From the NCBI GenBank assembly GCA_022478985.1, contig JAKSZP010014506.1, positions 62,001 to 126,000 of the forward strand: a stretch of DNA of 64,000 nucleotides. Reading direction: 5' to 3'. The notes beneath the pieces were generated by a model. It saw only the letters and a list, made by a program, of their open reading frames with translations, had not been told where the DNA came from and ran no database searches. The stretch comes from Massospora cicadina (lineage: Eukaryota > Entomophthoromycota > Entomophthoromycetes > Entomophthorales > Entomophthoraceae). Below are positions 54,951 to 64,000 of this stretch, piece after piece (the stretch's first letter is position 1; each line of letters opens with the position of its first letter). Both the position numbers and the translations under genes were made by a program.

Positions 54951-55510
54951 ATAGCCAAGCCTTTATTTCATATATTAAAGAATCTGAAAAAAGGACTGTA
55001 TAATTTTTAAAAGGCCCAGGACTCCTTCAATGAGTTACGCTGGTATTTGATAAATTCGCCAATTCTGAAGTATCTGAATTTTTATTGGGAGCTTATCATT
55101 CAAACTAATGCTTCATTGATGGCGATTGGCACCATACTGAGCCAAGTAGACGAACTTGGGGACAAGCATCCGGTGGCATATGTGAGCTGGACACCCTCAG
55201 CCGCTGAGAGGAACTACACTGTGATTGAGCGTGAATGCCTTGCATTCATTTACACATGCAAGCAGTTTCAGGTTTACATCCACAGAACGCACTTTAAGGT
55301 GGCGATGGACCACTCTTTGCTGCGTTGGCTGCACAATCTAACGGAACTGGAAGGACAATTGGCCCGATGGGCACTTAAGCTTCAGGCTTACAATTATGAG
55401 ATAGTCCACTGAGCAGGGGCTTCTCATCAGAATGCGGATGGCTTATCTCAGTTGCCAATGGTCCAGTTGGTATACCCGCAGGCAGATGAGCTATTCCAGA
55501 GAATGGTTGA
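54951..55510 (+). pseudogene. G2-2 RNase H with end of reverse transcriptase
   Basis: RT tail from 54,951, then an open frame at 55,047-55,412: LIIQTNASLMAIGTILSQVDELGDKHPVAYVSWTPSAAERNYTVIERECLAFIYTCKQFQVYIH...MDHSLLRWLHN, with YEIVH and TGA at the Arg position (55,410). ASHQNADGLSQLP follows near 55,420, better kept than in G2-1. Confidence 0.88.
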
Positions 55511-55599
55511 AGGAAGAATTGGGGTATGAGTCTTGAGAAATTCAAGGTGCGCTTTAAAAATGATGGAAAACACTGATACTATGGATGAACAAGTATTTT

Positions 55600-56720
55600 A
55601 GATGATCAATGGGAAGTGGTTATTATTCCTGAAACCATTGGAAAGAGCAGCAATAGTACAAGCAGCTCACAAGGTTGTTGGGCACAGAGTCCTGAGAAAA
55701 ACAACCGACCATTTTCACCAGTAATATTACTGGGAATCGATTAACTATGAAGTCGCGGACCATCTGGCTTGTTGCATGGAGTGCCAGCTGCATAAACCGC
55801 ACAAGAATACAGCTGGATATCAACTGGTCTGACCTGGATTCGCCTGGCACACGGTGTCCATCAATGTGATGGGACCACTGGCAATGAGCACAGGGGGAGT
55901 CAAGTACATCATATTTGCTATTGACCATCTGACAAGATGGGTAAAAACAGAGGCCCTAACCAGAGTAGACGCTACCAGCACTGCAAGATTCAGACTGGAT
56001 CAAGTAGTATACTGGCATGGATGTCTTCAAGACCTACTGAGTGACAATGGGACCAACAACATGTCTCATGTGATCCTGAGGCTATACGAAATAATGGGGA
56101 TCTGAGGAGTTGTGTCAGTACCATACCAACTGGAGATGAACGGACTGGTAGAATGGGTCAATGGGACGCTGGCCATGACGCTGAGGAAGCTAGTCGCAGG
56201 GAGAACTTGTATGTGGGGAACATACCTGAGTTCAGTGACATTTACCTACAACATTAGTCATCATATGGCGATGGGAAAGATGCCATTTGAATTACTATAT
56301 GCAAGAAAGGCCGCGTTGCCACCAATATTATAATTGGTAGTGGAACCTACGTCGGGGATGAGTACTAGGCAATACTTGAACTGACTGACATGTATCCTAA
56401 TTGACATACAATTGCGAGCATTTGTTACAACCTTGAAGAAAAAGATACGAGAAAAATTGAAAGATGATAAGAACTGACCAGCATTAGAAGAATATTGAAT
56501 AGGGGAAAGAGTCACCTATTGCAATGCGCATGGTTTCAGATGAAGAAACAAATTAGATGTGTTGTGGTCAAATCTGTTTGAAGTGATCACCAAGATGGTG
56601 ACTGATGCTTACTCCATCAAGAGTTTCTTTGATGGAAGAGTTGTAAATCAATTCCACGCTAAGTATCTAAAGCGTTGGATTGAGGAAAAAATAAAATAGT
56701 TCCCAAAGGACCAATAAAAC
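55600..56720 (+). pseudogene. G2-2 integrase
   Basis: Largely in one frame: AAHKVVGHRVL...HLACCMECQLHK (HHCC finger), SINVMGPLAMS, IIFAIDHLTRWVKTEAL (first catalytic Asp), LLSDNGTN (second, intact here), GLVEWVNGTLAMTLRKL (Glu), MPFELLYARKAALPPI (to 56,333). Tail near 56,565-56,700 keeps SNLFEVITKMVTDAYS and KYLKRWIEEK with GPF lost. About three stops interrupt it; the DDE triad is complete. Confidence 0.9.
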
Positions 56721-57024
56721 ATTAAGTTGGTCATGTCCTGATGATTAGGTCAAGTCCAAAAAAGGACCTCTGAACCAATCTAGATGGTTAAGTCCAAAAA
56801 GAACCTCTTAACCATGGAAAACTGATAGATTTAAGTACCCAGGACCCAGTTTGGGGGAAAAGATGGACCTCTATGCTGAAACAAGGTCAAGTCCTACAGG
56901 AAAAAGAAGAATAAAGATAAAAAATGTTGGAAAAAAAGAGATTTTAAAATGCATAGAAAAAAAACTGATATGTTTTTAGAATTTTTATTTTTATTGATAA
57001 TCCTCAGTATGAGGATCATTCCAC
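56721..57024. other. G2-2 non-coding spacer with short repeats
   Basis: Counterpart of 49,126-49,530: aagtccaaaa(a)agga/cctctgaacca repeats at about 56,750, 56,785 and 56,870. Confidence 0.6.
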
Positions 57025-57266
57025 CTATGTCGCCTCTTGGGGAGGGAGGATGGATTGGGTAGGAAGAAACAGCCCATCAAAATCAATATGCAATTGGATG
57101 CTTTCAAGGGTGAGACCTACACAAAACCACATTGGTTGAGCAAATGCTGAGCCCTGAGAAACCGTGACTAGTGGAAGGGAAATTGAAATGTCAGAAAATG
57201 CCAATTGAGAAACCCTGGAGCGGGGAGGAAAACAGCAATAAAGAAAGAGGCAATCAAAATTAACCC

Positions 57267-58212
57267 CTAGTAATCCTGATACAGCACCGGAGCCAGAAGA
57301 TATTTCTTGAGCGCCTGCCAATGGGCTTCATAGAGGACACAGGACATGTGAGCCAACAGCGAAGAAGGAATACTTGATGGGGTTTGCTTAATCATGCCCC
57401 TGATTAATGCCATCAGCGGAAGATGCCAATGGGAAGCTCCAGAGAAGAGGTAGTTGTGCAGAGAGCAGATTTCATCCTGCAAATGGTGACTACAGGCTTC
57501 ACGGAAGCTAAAGCTGAATGACTGGTGGAAGACAGGCGAAACTGGAAGCTTTGTCAACCAACTTTAAAGAACTTGGCCAGCAAAGCAAAGAGCATAATCG
57601 GCAGTATCCTGATCCAGAAGGTTGTCCAGATCAGAGGGATTCAGCACTAATGATAAAGCCTCAGTGACTTTGGCCTGGAGTTCAGCATAGGGGAGCTCCA
57701 AGTGTATGCTTTTCCTGATTGAGATCTCAGAAAAAAAGTAAAGTGGGTTTGTAAAATTGACCAAGTTGGAAGAGGAACTCAGGGAGAAAGTCTGACTCAT
57801 CCAAGAATGAATGATCCATAGTAACTGGTATGATCTCTGGAGCATCAACAATGATGTTCGGAGCATCAGCAAAAGGAGCTGAATCCAGGAGAGTTTCAAA
57901 GTCCAACTCTGGAATTAGTTGCAAAGGAAGAGTTGGATGAGAGTTGTTCAAAATGATGGCTATCCTGGAGACAGAAGGATTAATTACCATTTCCAGTATT
58001 TTGACGGAAGGACTATCTGCTTGTGCCAGACTAGGCGTATGAGTCCTGGAAGGACCATAGAAGAGGTTCTGTTGAGCATCCTGACTCATCTGCTGGAAGA
58101 GACAGAGGTCTGGATCAGACAGACTGTTGAGAAGTTGCTGGTAGCGAGATTCAAAATTTGACATATGAGTTGGATGAGAGGGGGATGGTGGTCTTATATA
58201 GAAAGTTGACAT
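57267..58212 (-). pseudogene. Antisense accessory ORF of G2-2, function unknown
   Basis: Opposite strand to pol. ATG 58,212 (MSTFYIRPPSPSHPTHMS...) opens 161 codons to 57,727; a small indel near 57,740 moves the frame, which continues to TAA 57,564 and, still in frame, on to TAG 57,267 (LTKLPVSPVFHQSF...APVLYQDY). The ancestral protein was about 310 residues. Agreement with G2-1 is high along the length. A 24-base in-frame near-duplication (DAPNIIV/DAPEIIPV, about 57,840-57,865) is special to this copy. Rich in Leu, Ser, Pro; no known domain recognised. Confidence 0.75.
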
Positions 58213-58732
58213 TATGCACTCTATAATCTATTAAGCTCCAATTTCAGGGGAATTAATCTCAAATTAATGAGATAAGCTTTCCAAGGGAAAAATTAAGAAT
58301 GACTTACAGCCAAGAGGTTATGAGCGAAATAACAAAGGCAAATAGAAATAAGTATTTTTAATCAAGCTATGAAATGAAAATCGACGGCAAGAGTCTCCTG
58401 TCTAGGATGAGGAGAAAATCAGGAAATCAAGGATGCCAGACCAAGAATTCTGAATATGACAGTGGGTCATATGCCCTGACAGGGGGAAAACTGAATCCTG
58501 GGACTAATAACATCATGAGTAAATCGATCAGCCTGGCACAACAGAAGGTCAGGGGGACCGCGCTCTGAGAAGGCAGTAGTGAGAAGGAAGAGGAAGAATG
58601 CTGTATGATGAAGGTTGTCCTGAGCAGCGTTGAGTATTAATGAGTGTACTCCACTTAAACCAATGAAATATTTGACCAGGTGTTTGAAGCAGTGTTCTCA
58701 TGCCCTGGTCCTTTTCTCGCTGGAAATCTAGG
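58213..58732. other. G2-2 region between antisense ORF start and polypurine tract
   Basis: Same non-coding block as 50,578-51,141. A 64-codon plus-strand frame (58,374-58,568) is not preserved in G2-1 and is ignored. Confidence 0.5.
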
Positions 58733-58746
58733 CAAGAGGGGTGATG
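58733..58746 (+). promoter_or_regulatory. G2-2 polypurine tract
   Basis: caagaggggtgatg just before the 3' LTR; one transversion inside the purine run compared with G2-1. Confidence 0.7.
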
Positions 58747-59881
58747 TGTTGTGATTTTTGCCCATATTCCCAGCCTGCTAGATTACCTGGTGTTGCTGGG
58801 GGAAAATTCCCTAAGGCGAAGTGTTCAGAAATCAGTTGGCCCAAGTTTTGGAGGAACTACATTTGCGGGATTTTGGGATATTCACCTGGTTGTATCTGTC
58901 AGGGATTGATCTGGATGAATACCTAAGATCTCATTGGGCAGGGTGGCCAATGAAATAGGTGCATCTGATAGTGATTAACTATCAGGTGTACCAAATGAGA
59001 TTGGTTGGGTTTAATCACCAACTTATTGGGAATGAATAGTGAGTTGTGAGGCGAGTGATGCCACAACTAACGAGTCAATTGGCTGGTGAAGTGACCTGCC
59101 ATAATGGGTAATAAGTCCCATCACCAAAGCAGGTCGCTGGCCAATTATGGTTGGTTTTCTTGGATTGAGAGGAAAATGTTGGGGACACATTTTCTGACTC
59201 TTTCCATTTGAGGTCATGAGGATGTCCAATGATGGAATCCTAGCCAGGATGGGGAAGACCATCGCTGCTGAGATGAGGAAGGGTGATTCAACGGCAATGG
59301 CTGCTGTTTCATCAAAGAGGTGTCAACCAAGGGTTAGACAGCTGGATCCCCTACTATATAATTCCCTAGGATTTACTATTATGAAAAAACCATCATTTAG
59401 TAAAACATTATTATCTACAGTAATATAGTCAATTCAGTGTATAGTTAGACTATCAGCTTCCAATGTGACGTTCCATCTCAAGGATATTATTGCAGAAGGC
59501 AATAATTGGAAGACTCTCAGAGAGAAGAGTAAAGATCTGAGCAGGGATCTAGAGATGAAGGAACCACAATCAGGGATAGCTGCTGACTGTGAGTTGGGCC
59601 AAAAGAGAATGTCACCAGGGTATCTTAATGAAGATCAGGTGGACATGAATATAGGGAATGAATCCCTACGAGTACAACTTACAGAGTATTTTATCATAAG
59701 TGCTGGCTGAAGCTTTGGGCCTAATAATGGTTCAAACTCAACTATGGATAATAGTCTCTATACTGTTAATGAATAATACATTCTATACAATGAGAAGAAG
59801 TGCATGAGGATTTGAACTTGTGCAGTAAAAAGGTTACTAGGTTGACAGCCAATAATCAACCACTAAATTTAATTTTTTACA
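58747..59881 (+). repeat. G2-2 3' LTR
   Basis: 1,135 bp, starting TGTTGTGATTTTTG and ending TTTTACA. Hairpin at 58,965-58,985; open frames 59,216-59,428 and 59,465-59,710 correspond to the LTR frame of the other copies, here split by a TAG. Confidence 0.92.
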
Positions 59882-60250
59882 CAATGGGATGACCACTGGA
59901 AACCATCTCCTCAAGAGCATAATTAAAGTGGAAGTAATTATCCATAAGGTGCATGTATTGGCATTACCGGACACTGGAACTTCAGCTAACATTATCTCAT
60001 CTAAACTCGTGAAGAAAATTACGTTAATTTCTGATATTGACTATAACATGAAGTACCACACTGCAGGACCTGACGTTACACACACTATAGGAGCTTATCA
60101 TGCGTTACCCTTACACTTTTGGCGCATGATCCTGATAGCCCCAGAAGTGGTTTTAAACAACAACCACTATGATTTTTAATTAACATTTTTTTCTGGAGTT
60201 TGGGGTGAAGATTAATTTCACCACTAGAATGGTGGCATTTTGAGCTACCA
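59882..60250 (+). pseudogene. G1-B aspartic protease
   Basis: Resumes G1-B after G2-2. Open at 59,889-60,179: KVHVLALPDTGTSANIISSKLVKKITL (Asp codon 59,970-59,972; DTGA changed to DTGT), HTIGAYHALPLHFWRM, EVVLNNNHYDF. Nearly complete domain ending in an early stop. Agrees with 9,354-9,660. Confidence 0.82.
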
Positions 60251-60454
60251 ACTTCCACTGGTTTTTAAGAGTGAGGAAGTTAAACCGCGGAAAAACATAC
60301 ATGCTTGGTTGAAATAGATTAATTTATCTATCCCATTAATTACACCTTGACTGGGAAAGGTGTAAAGAAGCTACCACCTATTGTTAGCACATAGGAAGGA
60401 CTCCCACTGATCACTAGCAAACCTATATAGATTTGACTAGGGGATCAACGCAGG

Positions 60455-61330
60455 ATGACCCTGTCTATTATTGTGAAGATTCCGCCTGACACTATAAAAA
60501 AATTATACAGCTGCAATAGAATTTGCAAACAAGAGCCCAGAGTACACCTGGATTCTGACACACCCTTCTCTGGAGAATTAAACACCATGTCGGGAAAAAT
60601 CACTACTCAATCAATCAGATATAAGAAAGGACACGTTGTATTTTGGCCTGAATGACAAATTTTAAGACATTGAATCTGTCTGTGCAGTAGAGGATTTTGG
60701 TGAGCTAGGGGTTGGGGATGAGATCCCTAAGCAGCAGAAGGAGCTTGAACTTTTGGGAGAGTTTAGTGACATCTTCAATACAGCTCTAATGATTAAGGCC
60801 TGTGCAAGGGCGAGGTCTACAAGACATATACTGGTTCCGCTATACCCTTTAAGTCCAAACCCTACCACCACTTGAAAGCAGAAGACGCAGTTATCATGCA
60901 AGAGCTCAAACAACTGGCTGAAGCAGGGCTGATTAGACCATCAAAGACCCATGAACATCTCCTTTATTGCTGGTGCACAAAAATGTTGTAGCCAATAGAG
61001 TATTCATGGACTACCACCGCCTAAACAAGATAACTAAATAGGACTTGCAACCACTACAACACGTTGATGACACAAAAAAACACCTGGGTGGCTTGAAGTA
61101 TTTTTTGGTAATAAATCTGTCAAGCGGTTACTGGCATATGGAGCTCTCACCCAATGATAAGGAGAAATGCGTCCTAATCAGTAGTCAGGGGCTATTTGAG
61201 CCCACCAAGATGACACAGGGGATGTGCAACGCCCATGCTACCTTCCAGCATGCGATGAATCACATTTTCAACAATCTCAAGCTATTGGGTGTTGATATAC
61301 CTCAACAACTTCACTGATTCAGCTAGACAT
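60455..61330 (+). pseudogene. G1-B reverse transcriptase, catalytic DD replaced by NN
   Basis: Linker 60,455-60,655 as in copy A. RT start (LLGEFSDIFNTALMIKA) near 60,750; MDYHRLNK near 61,010; open frame 61,045-61,317 with DDTKKHLGGLKYFLVINLSSGYWHMELSPNDKEKCVLISSQGLFEPTKMTQGMCNAHATFQHAM. In the adjoining frame the catalytic box is Tyr-Leu-Asn-Asn (61,298-61,309). Inactive. Confidence 0.87.
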
Positions 61331-61539
61331 TTCAAGAGCATCTGCAGCACCTCTGGGAGGTCTTTACACGGCTGCTCTTGTTTAATCTTAAATTGTCACA
61401 AAGCAAATGTACATTCCTCAAAAGACAGCTAGAGTTCCTGGCACATAAGATAGTCATAGAATGATCAAGCCTTAAGACGGGAAGGTGAACGCCATTGTGG
61501 CAATGGAGCCACCAAGGAGCATGATGGGATATTTAAGTG

Positions 61540-62110
61540 TTTCTGGGAATGATAGGATTTCACAGACAGTTCATCCCCCATTTCACAGACTTGGAAGCGC
61601 CCCTCACATACCTGCTTACTAAGGAGACAAGGTTTGAGAGTGTCCTAGAGCAAGCGCAGGCCTTTGCAGAGTTAAATGCATGATTGGGTAGATGCACCAA
61701 TCTTGGCCTATTTGGACTTTAACAAGACATTTTACCTATATACTTAGGCCAGTGACGTAGGACTTGGCGCGATCTTGGCACAGTTGGATGATGATGAAGT
61801 GAATCATCTTATCAAGTACTACTCAAAAGTGTTAAACAAATCAGAGAAGAACTATATATGGTCACCAAACACAAGTGCTTGGTGGTGATCTGAGTATTCA
61901 AACATTTTAGTTTTATTTTTATGGGGTATTTTAAGTAGTCACAGATCATGCTTCGCTCCACTGGTTGAGAAATATGAAGGATCCCAATAGACGTCTTGCC
62001 CGTTGATCTGTATCCCTCCAAAGTTATGATTTTAAAATCATACATTAAGCAGGAGATAAACACCTTAACACATATGGCTTGTCAAGATTACCAACGTTTT
62101 ACTTGTAAAC
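61540..62110 (+). pseudogene. G1-B RNase H
   Basis: ASDVGLGAILAQLDDDEVNHLIKYYSKVLNKSEKNY at about 61,749-61,858, then a frame change. Upstream (61,560-61,690) is the RT thumb/connection (HRQFIPHFTDLEAPLTYLLTKET). The LSRLP-type end lies near 62,085. Confidence 0.83.
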
Positions 62111-62279
62111 ACCTGATAGTGATCATCTCTATAGCCTAATTAGGCTACCAGAAGAAGCCTGGCAGGATGAGACAAAGGAAGTCAAGAGCTTCCTTATAAG
62201 ATGTTCCAAATACACCTGGCATGTCGATGGGAATCTACAAAATAAAATTTAAAAACAAAGATACCCATATATCTAGCCT

Positions 62280-63333
62280 AGCAATCAGATAAAGTTAGTA
62301 ATGGAGGCTTCTAAGCACGTGGGCCATAGAAAATTCCAAAATGCTAACATACCCTAAAAAATATTCTATTTGGAGTGCATGTCAGACGAAGTGTACCAAG
62401 CCTTGGAGTTGTGCATACATTATGCAAGTTTTTCTGCCTACTGGAGAAGCGATTCAAGTTTACGCCATTCCCCCCACAGTGTCATACAGTAATGTCCCAA
62501 TTGACGTGGTGAGACCTTTGCCAACTGCATCCAGTGGATCCAAACTTATCCTAGTAGCTATTGAACACTTCAAAAGTGGGAAAGGCCACCTCAGTCAAGA
62601 TGTACACCACAAACTCCGCCGCTCACTTCATGTAAAATCAAGTTATCACAAGGCATGGTTGCCCTCAAGTTTTACTGTTGGACAACGGGAAAAATTATAT
62701 CTCTGGCGTGGTGAAAAATATGATGGATCTAGTAGGAGTGAAGCAGAAGTTCATTACCCCCTACACTCCATCCTCAAATTGAAGCGTTGAGCAGGTAAAT
62801 GGAACCTTAGGAGAGATTTTGAAGAAAATGCCCATCAACTACAAGTCAAAATTGTATCAGTTGCTTCCCTCAGTGTTTTTGGCTTACCAATTAAGACACC
62901 ACTTTGTGATTATGATGATTCCTCTTAAAGCCCTTTATGGGAAAGAGGCAGCTCTTCCAACCCTCCTGGAAATGATCATCTCAGAAGATTAAAAGAACCT
63001 GTCACTTGGAAGCTACCAGCAGGAGTAAGCTGATTAACTTAAAGTAATTCATGTAAAAACTTTAAACAACCTTGAGGCAATCATCCCAAAAAGCCAACAA
63101 GAGAGCCAAAGATGGACTAGGCTACCGGAGTTCAGCCTAGAAGACAAGGTTTTGTGCTTATTACCTTCAGGGAACTCAACCAGAGAAATTACAGGCCATT
63201 TGGGCGGGGCTTTCCACTGTCTTAACAAAGAGAGGATCAGAATACTTTATCTAGAATGATGATACTAATGTGGCTGATAGGATACATTCCTGGAATATCA
63301 GAGATTCCTCAGCTCTTGTCTTGAGAGGGGAAG
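62280..63333 (+). pseudogene. G1-B integrase
   Basis: Zinc-finger His part HVGHRKF near 62,318. Open piece 62,341-62,790 with IDVVRPLPTASSGSKLILVAIEHF (first catalytic Asp position now Glu), then the core shifted out of frame (QVLLLDNGKNYISGVVKNMMDLVGV region near 62,665-62,745). Tail near 62,925-62,965 includes KALYGKEAALPT. A short purine run (ttgagaggggaag) precedes the 3' LTR. Confidence 0.82.
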
Positions 63334-63826
63334 TGTCACAGATGAGGCCGCAACTGGTTTAGAAGATTATTCCTTGCACAATGGAATGACTAAAAATAAC
63401 CTCCAAGCTGGTGTAGATACAGGTGACCAACCCACCATGTATGGGGATAAATAAGCCCCTTTTATAGATTTTGGCAAGCAAAGGAATTTTCAGCAGTATC
63501 AGGATGACATCATGTGAACTATTTTTTGCCCTGATGAGTCAGAGGATTTAATTTATGAATATGACGATGACACTGAAAAGTACTATGAAAATTGACGCCC
63601 TTATATACTTTGGGAAAGAAAATTACCTTGTATTCCATAAAATTTAAGGTGAACAGATAAGCTTATGCTAATGAGAGAATCTGAGGATCAAAGCTGAATA
63701 TTGGTAAATATGGCAAGTATCCGTTTTGTAAGTTGCTCAAATATCCAATGCAGGGTGTGTCAATTATTGGCATAAAGGCATGATTCAACCGAGTTGGTTT
63801 GCGTAGGGTATTAGCCACTGAGCAAC
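63334..63826 (+). repeat. G1-B 3' LTR
   Basis: Starts TGTCACAGATGAGGCC. Alignment with the 5' LTR is clear to about 63,745 and weak after that; the end near agcaacta is inferred from LTR length. TATA candidate near 63,602. Confidence 0.7.
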
Positions 63827-64000
63827 TAAACTAGATGGTATGAAGATTGCTGACTTCAATAAAACTGACAAACTATATATGGAGCAATCGCTCCTTATTT
63901 GACCTTTATTAACCTTATGCTAATCACAGACTTATCTGCAACCCCCTAATCACTGGGAAAAAGACCTCCTCTTTAATCCTCTGAGTGACTCTTTATATCT
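63827..64000. other. Unassigned sequence at the window edge
   Basis: Expected to be G3-3 (reverse transcriptase side) if copy B is simply inserted, but I see neither the gtgac duplicate nor G3 reverse transcriptase sequence. No gene recognised. Confidence 0.4.

Larger units (their letters stand above)
53428..59881 (+). mobile_element. Ty3/Gypsy element G2, copy 2, with large internal deletion
   Basis: 6,454 bp: LTR 53,428-54,569, LTR 58,747-59,881. Target duplication caacg (53,423-53,427) / caatg (59,882-59,886), a CpG transition apart; G1-A shows the empty site atcaacgtgataacc at 9,350. Internal region 4,177 bp against 7,232 bp in G2-1: the end of gag, all of protease and most of reverse transcriptase are missing. 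RNase H, integrase and the antisense ORF remain. Confidence 0.94.
41124..63826 (+). mobile_element. Ty3/Gypsy element, family G1, copy B, complete but with two nested G2 elements
   Basis: 5' LTR 41,124-41,609, gag region 41,610-42,824 and 52,286-53,427, protease to integrase 59,882-63,333, 3' LTR 63,334 to about 63,826. Removing G2-1 (42,825-52,285) and G2-2 (53,428-59,881) leaves about 6.8 kb. The left flank gtgac belongs to G3-3; I could not see the matching duplicate on the right. All frames are decayed. Confidence 0.88.

Noticed and set aside
63827..64000. Possible relation to the solo LTR start (aactagatg...gtatgaag text near 17,955)
   Set aside because: Similarity covers only short pieces with no consistent alignment.

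Overview
This 64 kb window is eukaryotic and consists almost entirely of retrotransposon wreckage. I found no intact host gene, no rRNA or tRNA gene, and no prokaryotic feature. The content (chromodomain Ty3/Gypsy element, other Ty3/Gypsy elements, an endonuclease-type LINE, splice-like signals about 90 nt apart, C-to-T damage at CpG) fits a fungus with a large, repeat-expanded genome. I cannot name the species or exclude another eukaryote. Family names G1, G2 and G3 and 'LINE copy 1-3' are local labels. Similarity statements come from reading the copies in this window against each other.

Left part (1-15,756): one G1 Ty3/Gypsy element (copy A, 5' end outside the window). It is broken by three insertions: an unidentified 1.9 kb element with a 15-bp target duplication (201-2094), a full-length LINE (copy 1, 3709-8996), and a small two-LTR element without pol (11,728-13,495). 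Its 3' LTR (14,543-15,029) runs straight into a second G1 leader/gag fragment. A chromodomain G3 element follows (15,757-20,705), carrying a 1.3 kb solo LTR of another family (17,933-19,259).

Middle (20,706-32,660): AT-rich DNA that may be relic host sequence. It holds an inverted pair of about 210 bp, a tandem repeat of about 124 bp, and an array of about 107-bp units, each with a 19-22 nt exon-like segment between acceptor-like and donor-like motifs. Two LINEs are inserted here on the minus strand: internally deleted copy 2 (21,254-23,901) and full-length copy 3 (about 25,344-30,621).

Right part (32,661-64,000): a nested stack. Two G3 elements share one LTR (37,922-38,668). The second was hit by a G1 element (copy B, 41,124 to about 63,826, roughly 6.8 kb without insertions). 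That G1 was hit twice by G2 elements: G2-1 (42,825-52,285, most complete) and G2-2 (53,428-59,881, with a 3.07 kb internal deletion). Five-base target duplications support both G2 insertions, and uninterrupted G1 sequence elsewhere in the window shows the empty sites.

The most unusual feature is in G2. Both copies carry, between integrase and the 3' LTR, a conserved gene of about 300 codons on the opposite strand that matches nothing I recognise. Most premature stops in G2-1 are TGA at positions where Arg (CGA) is expected, suggesting decay by methyl-CpG deamination.
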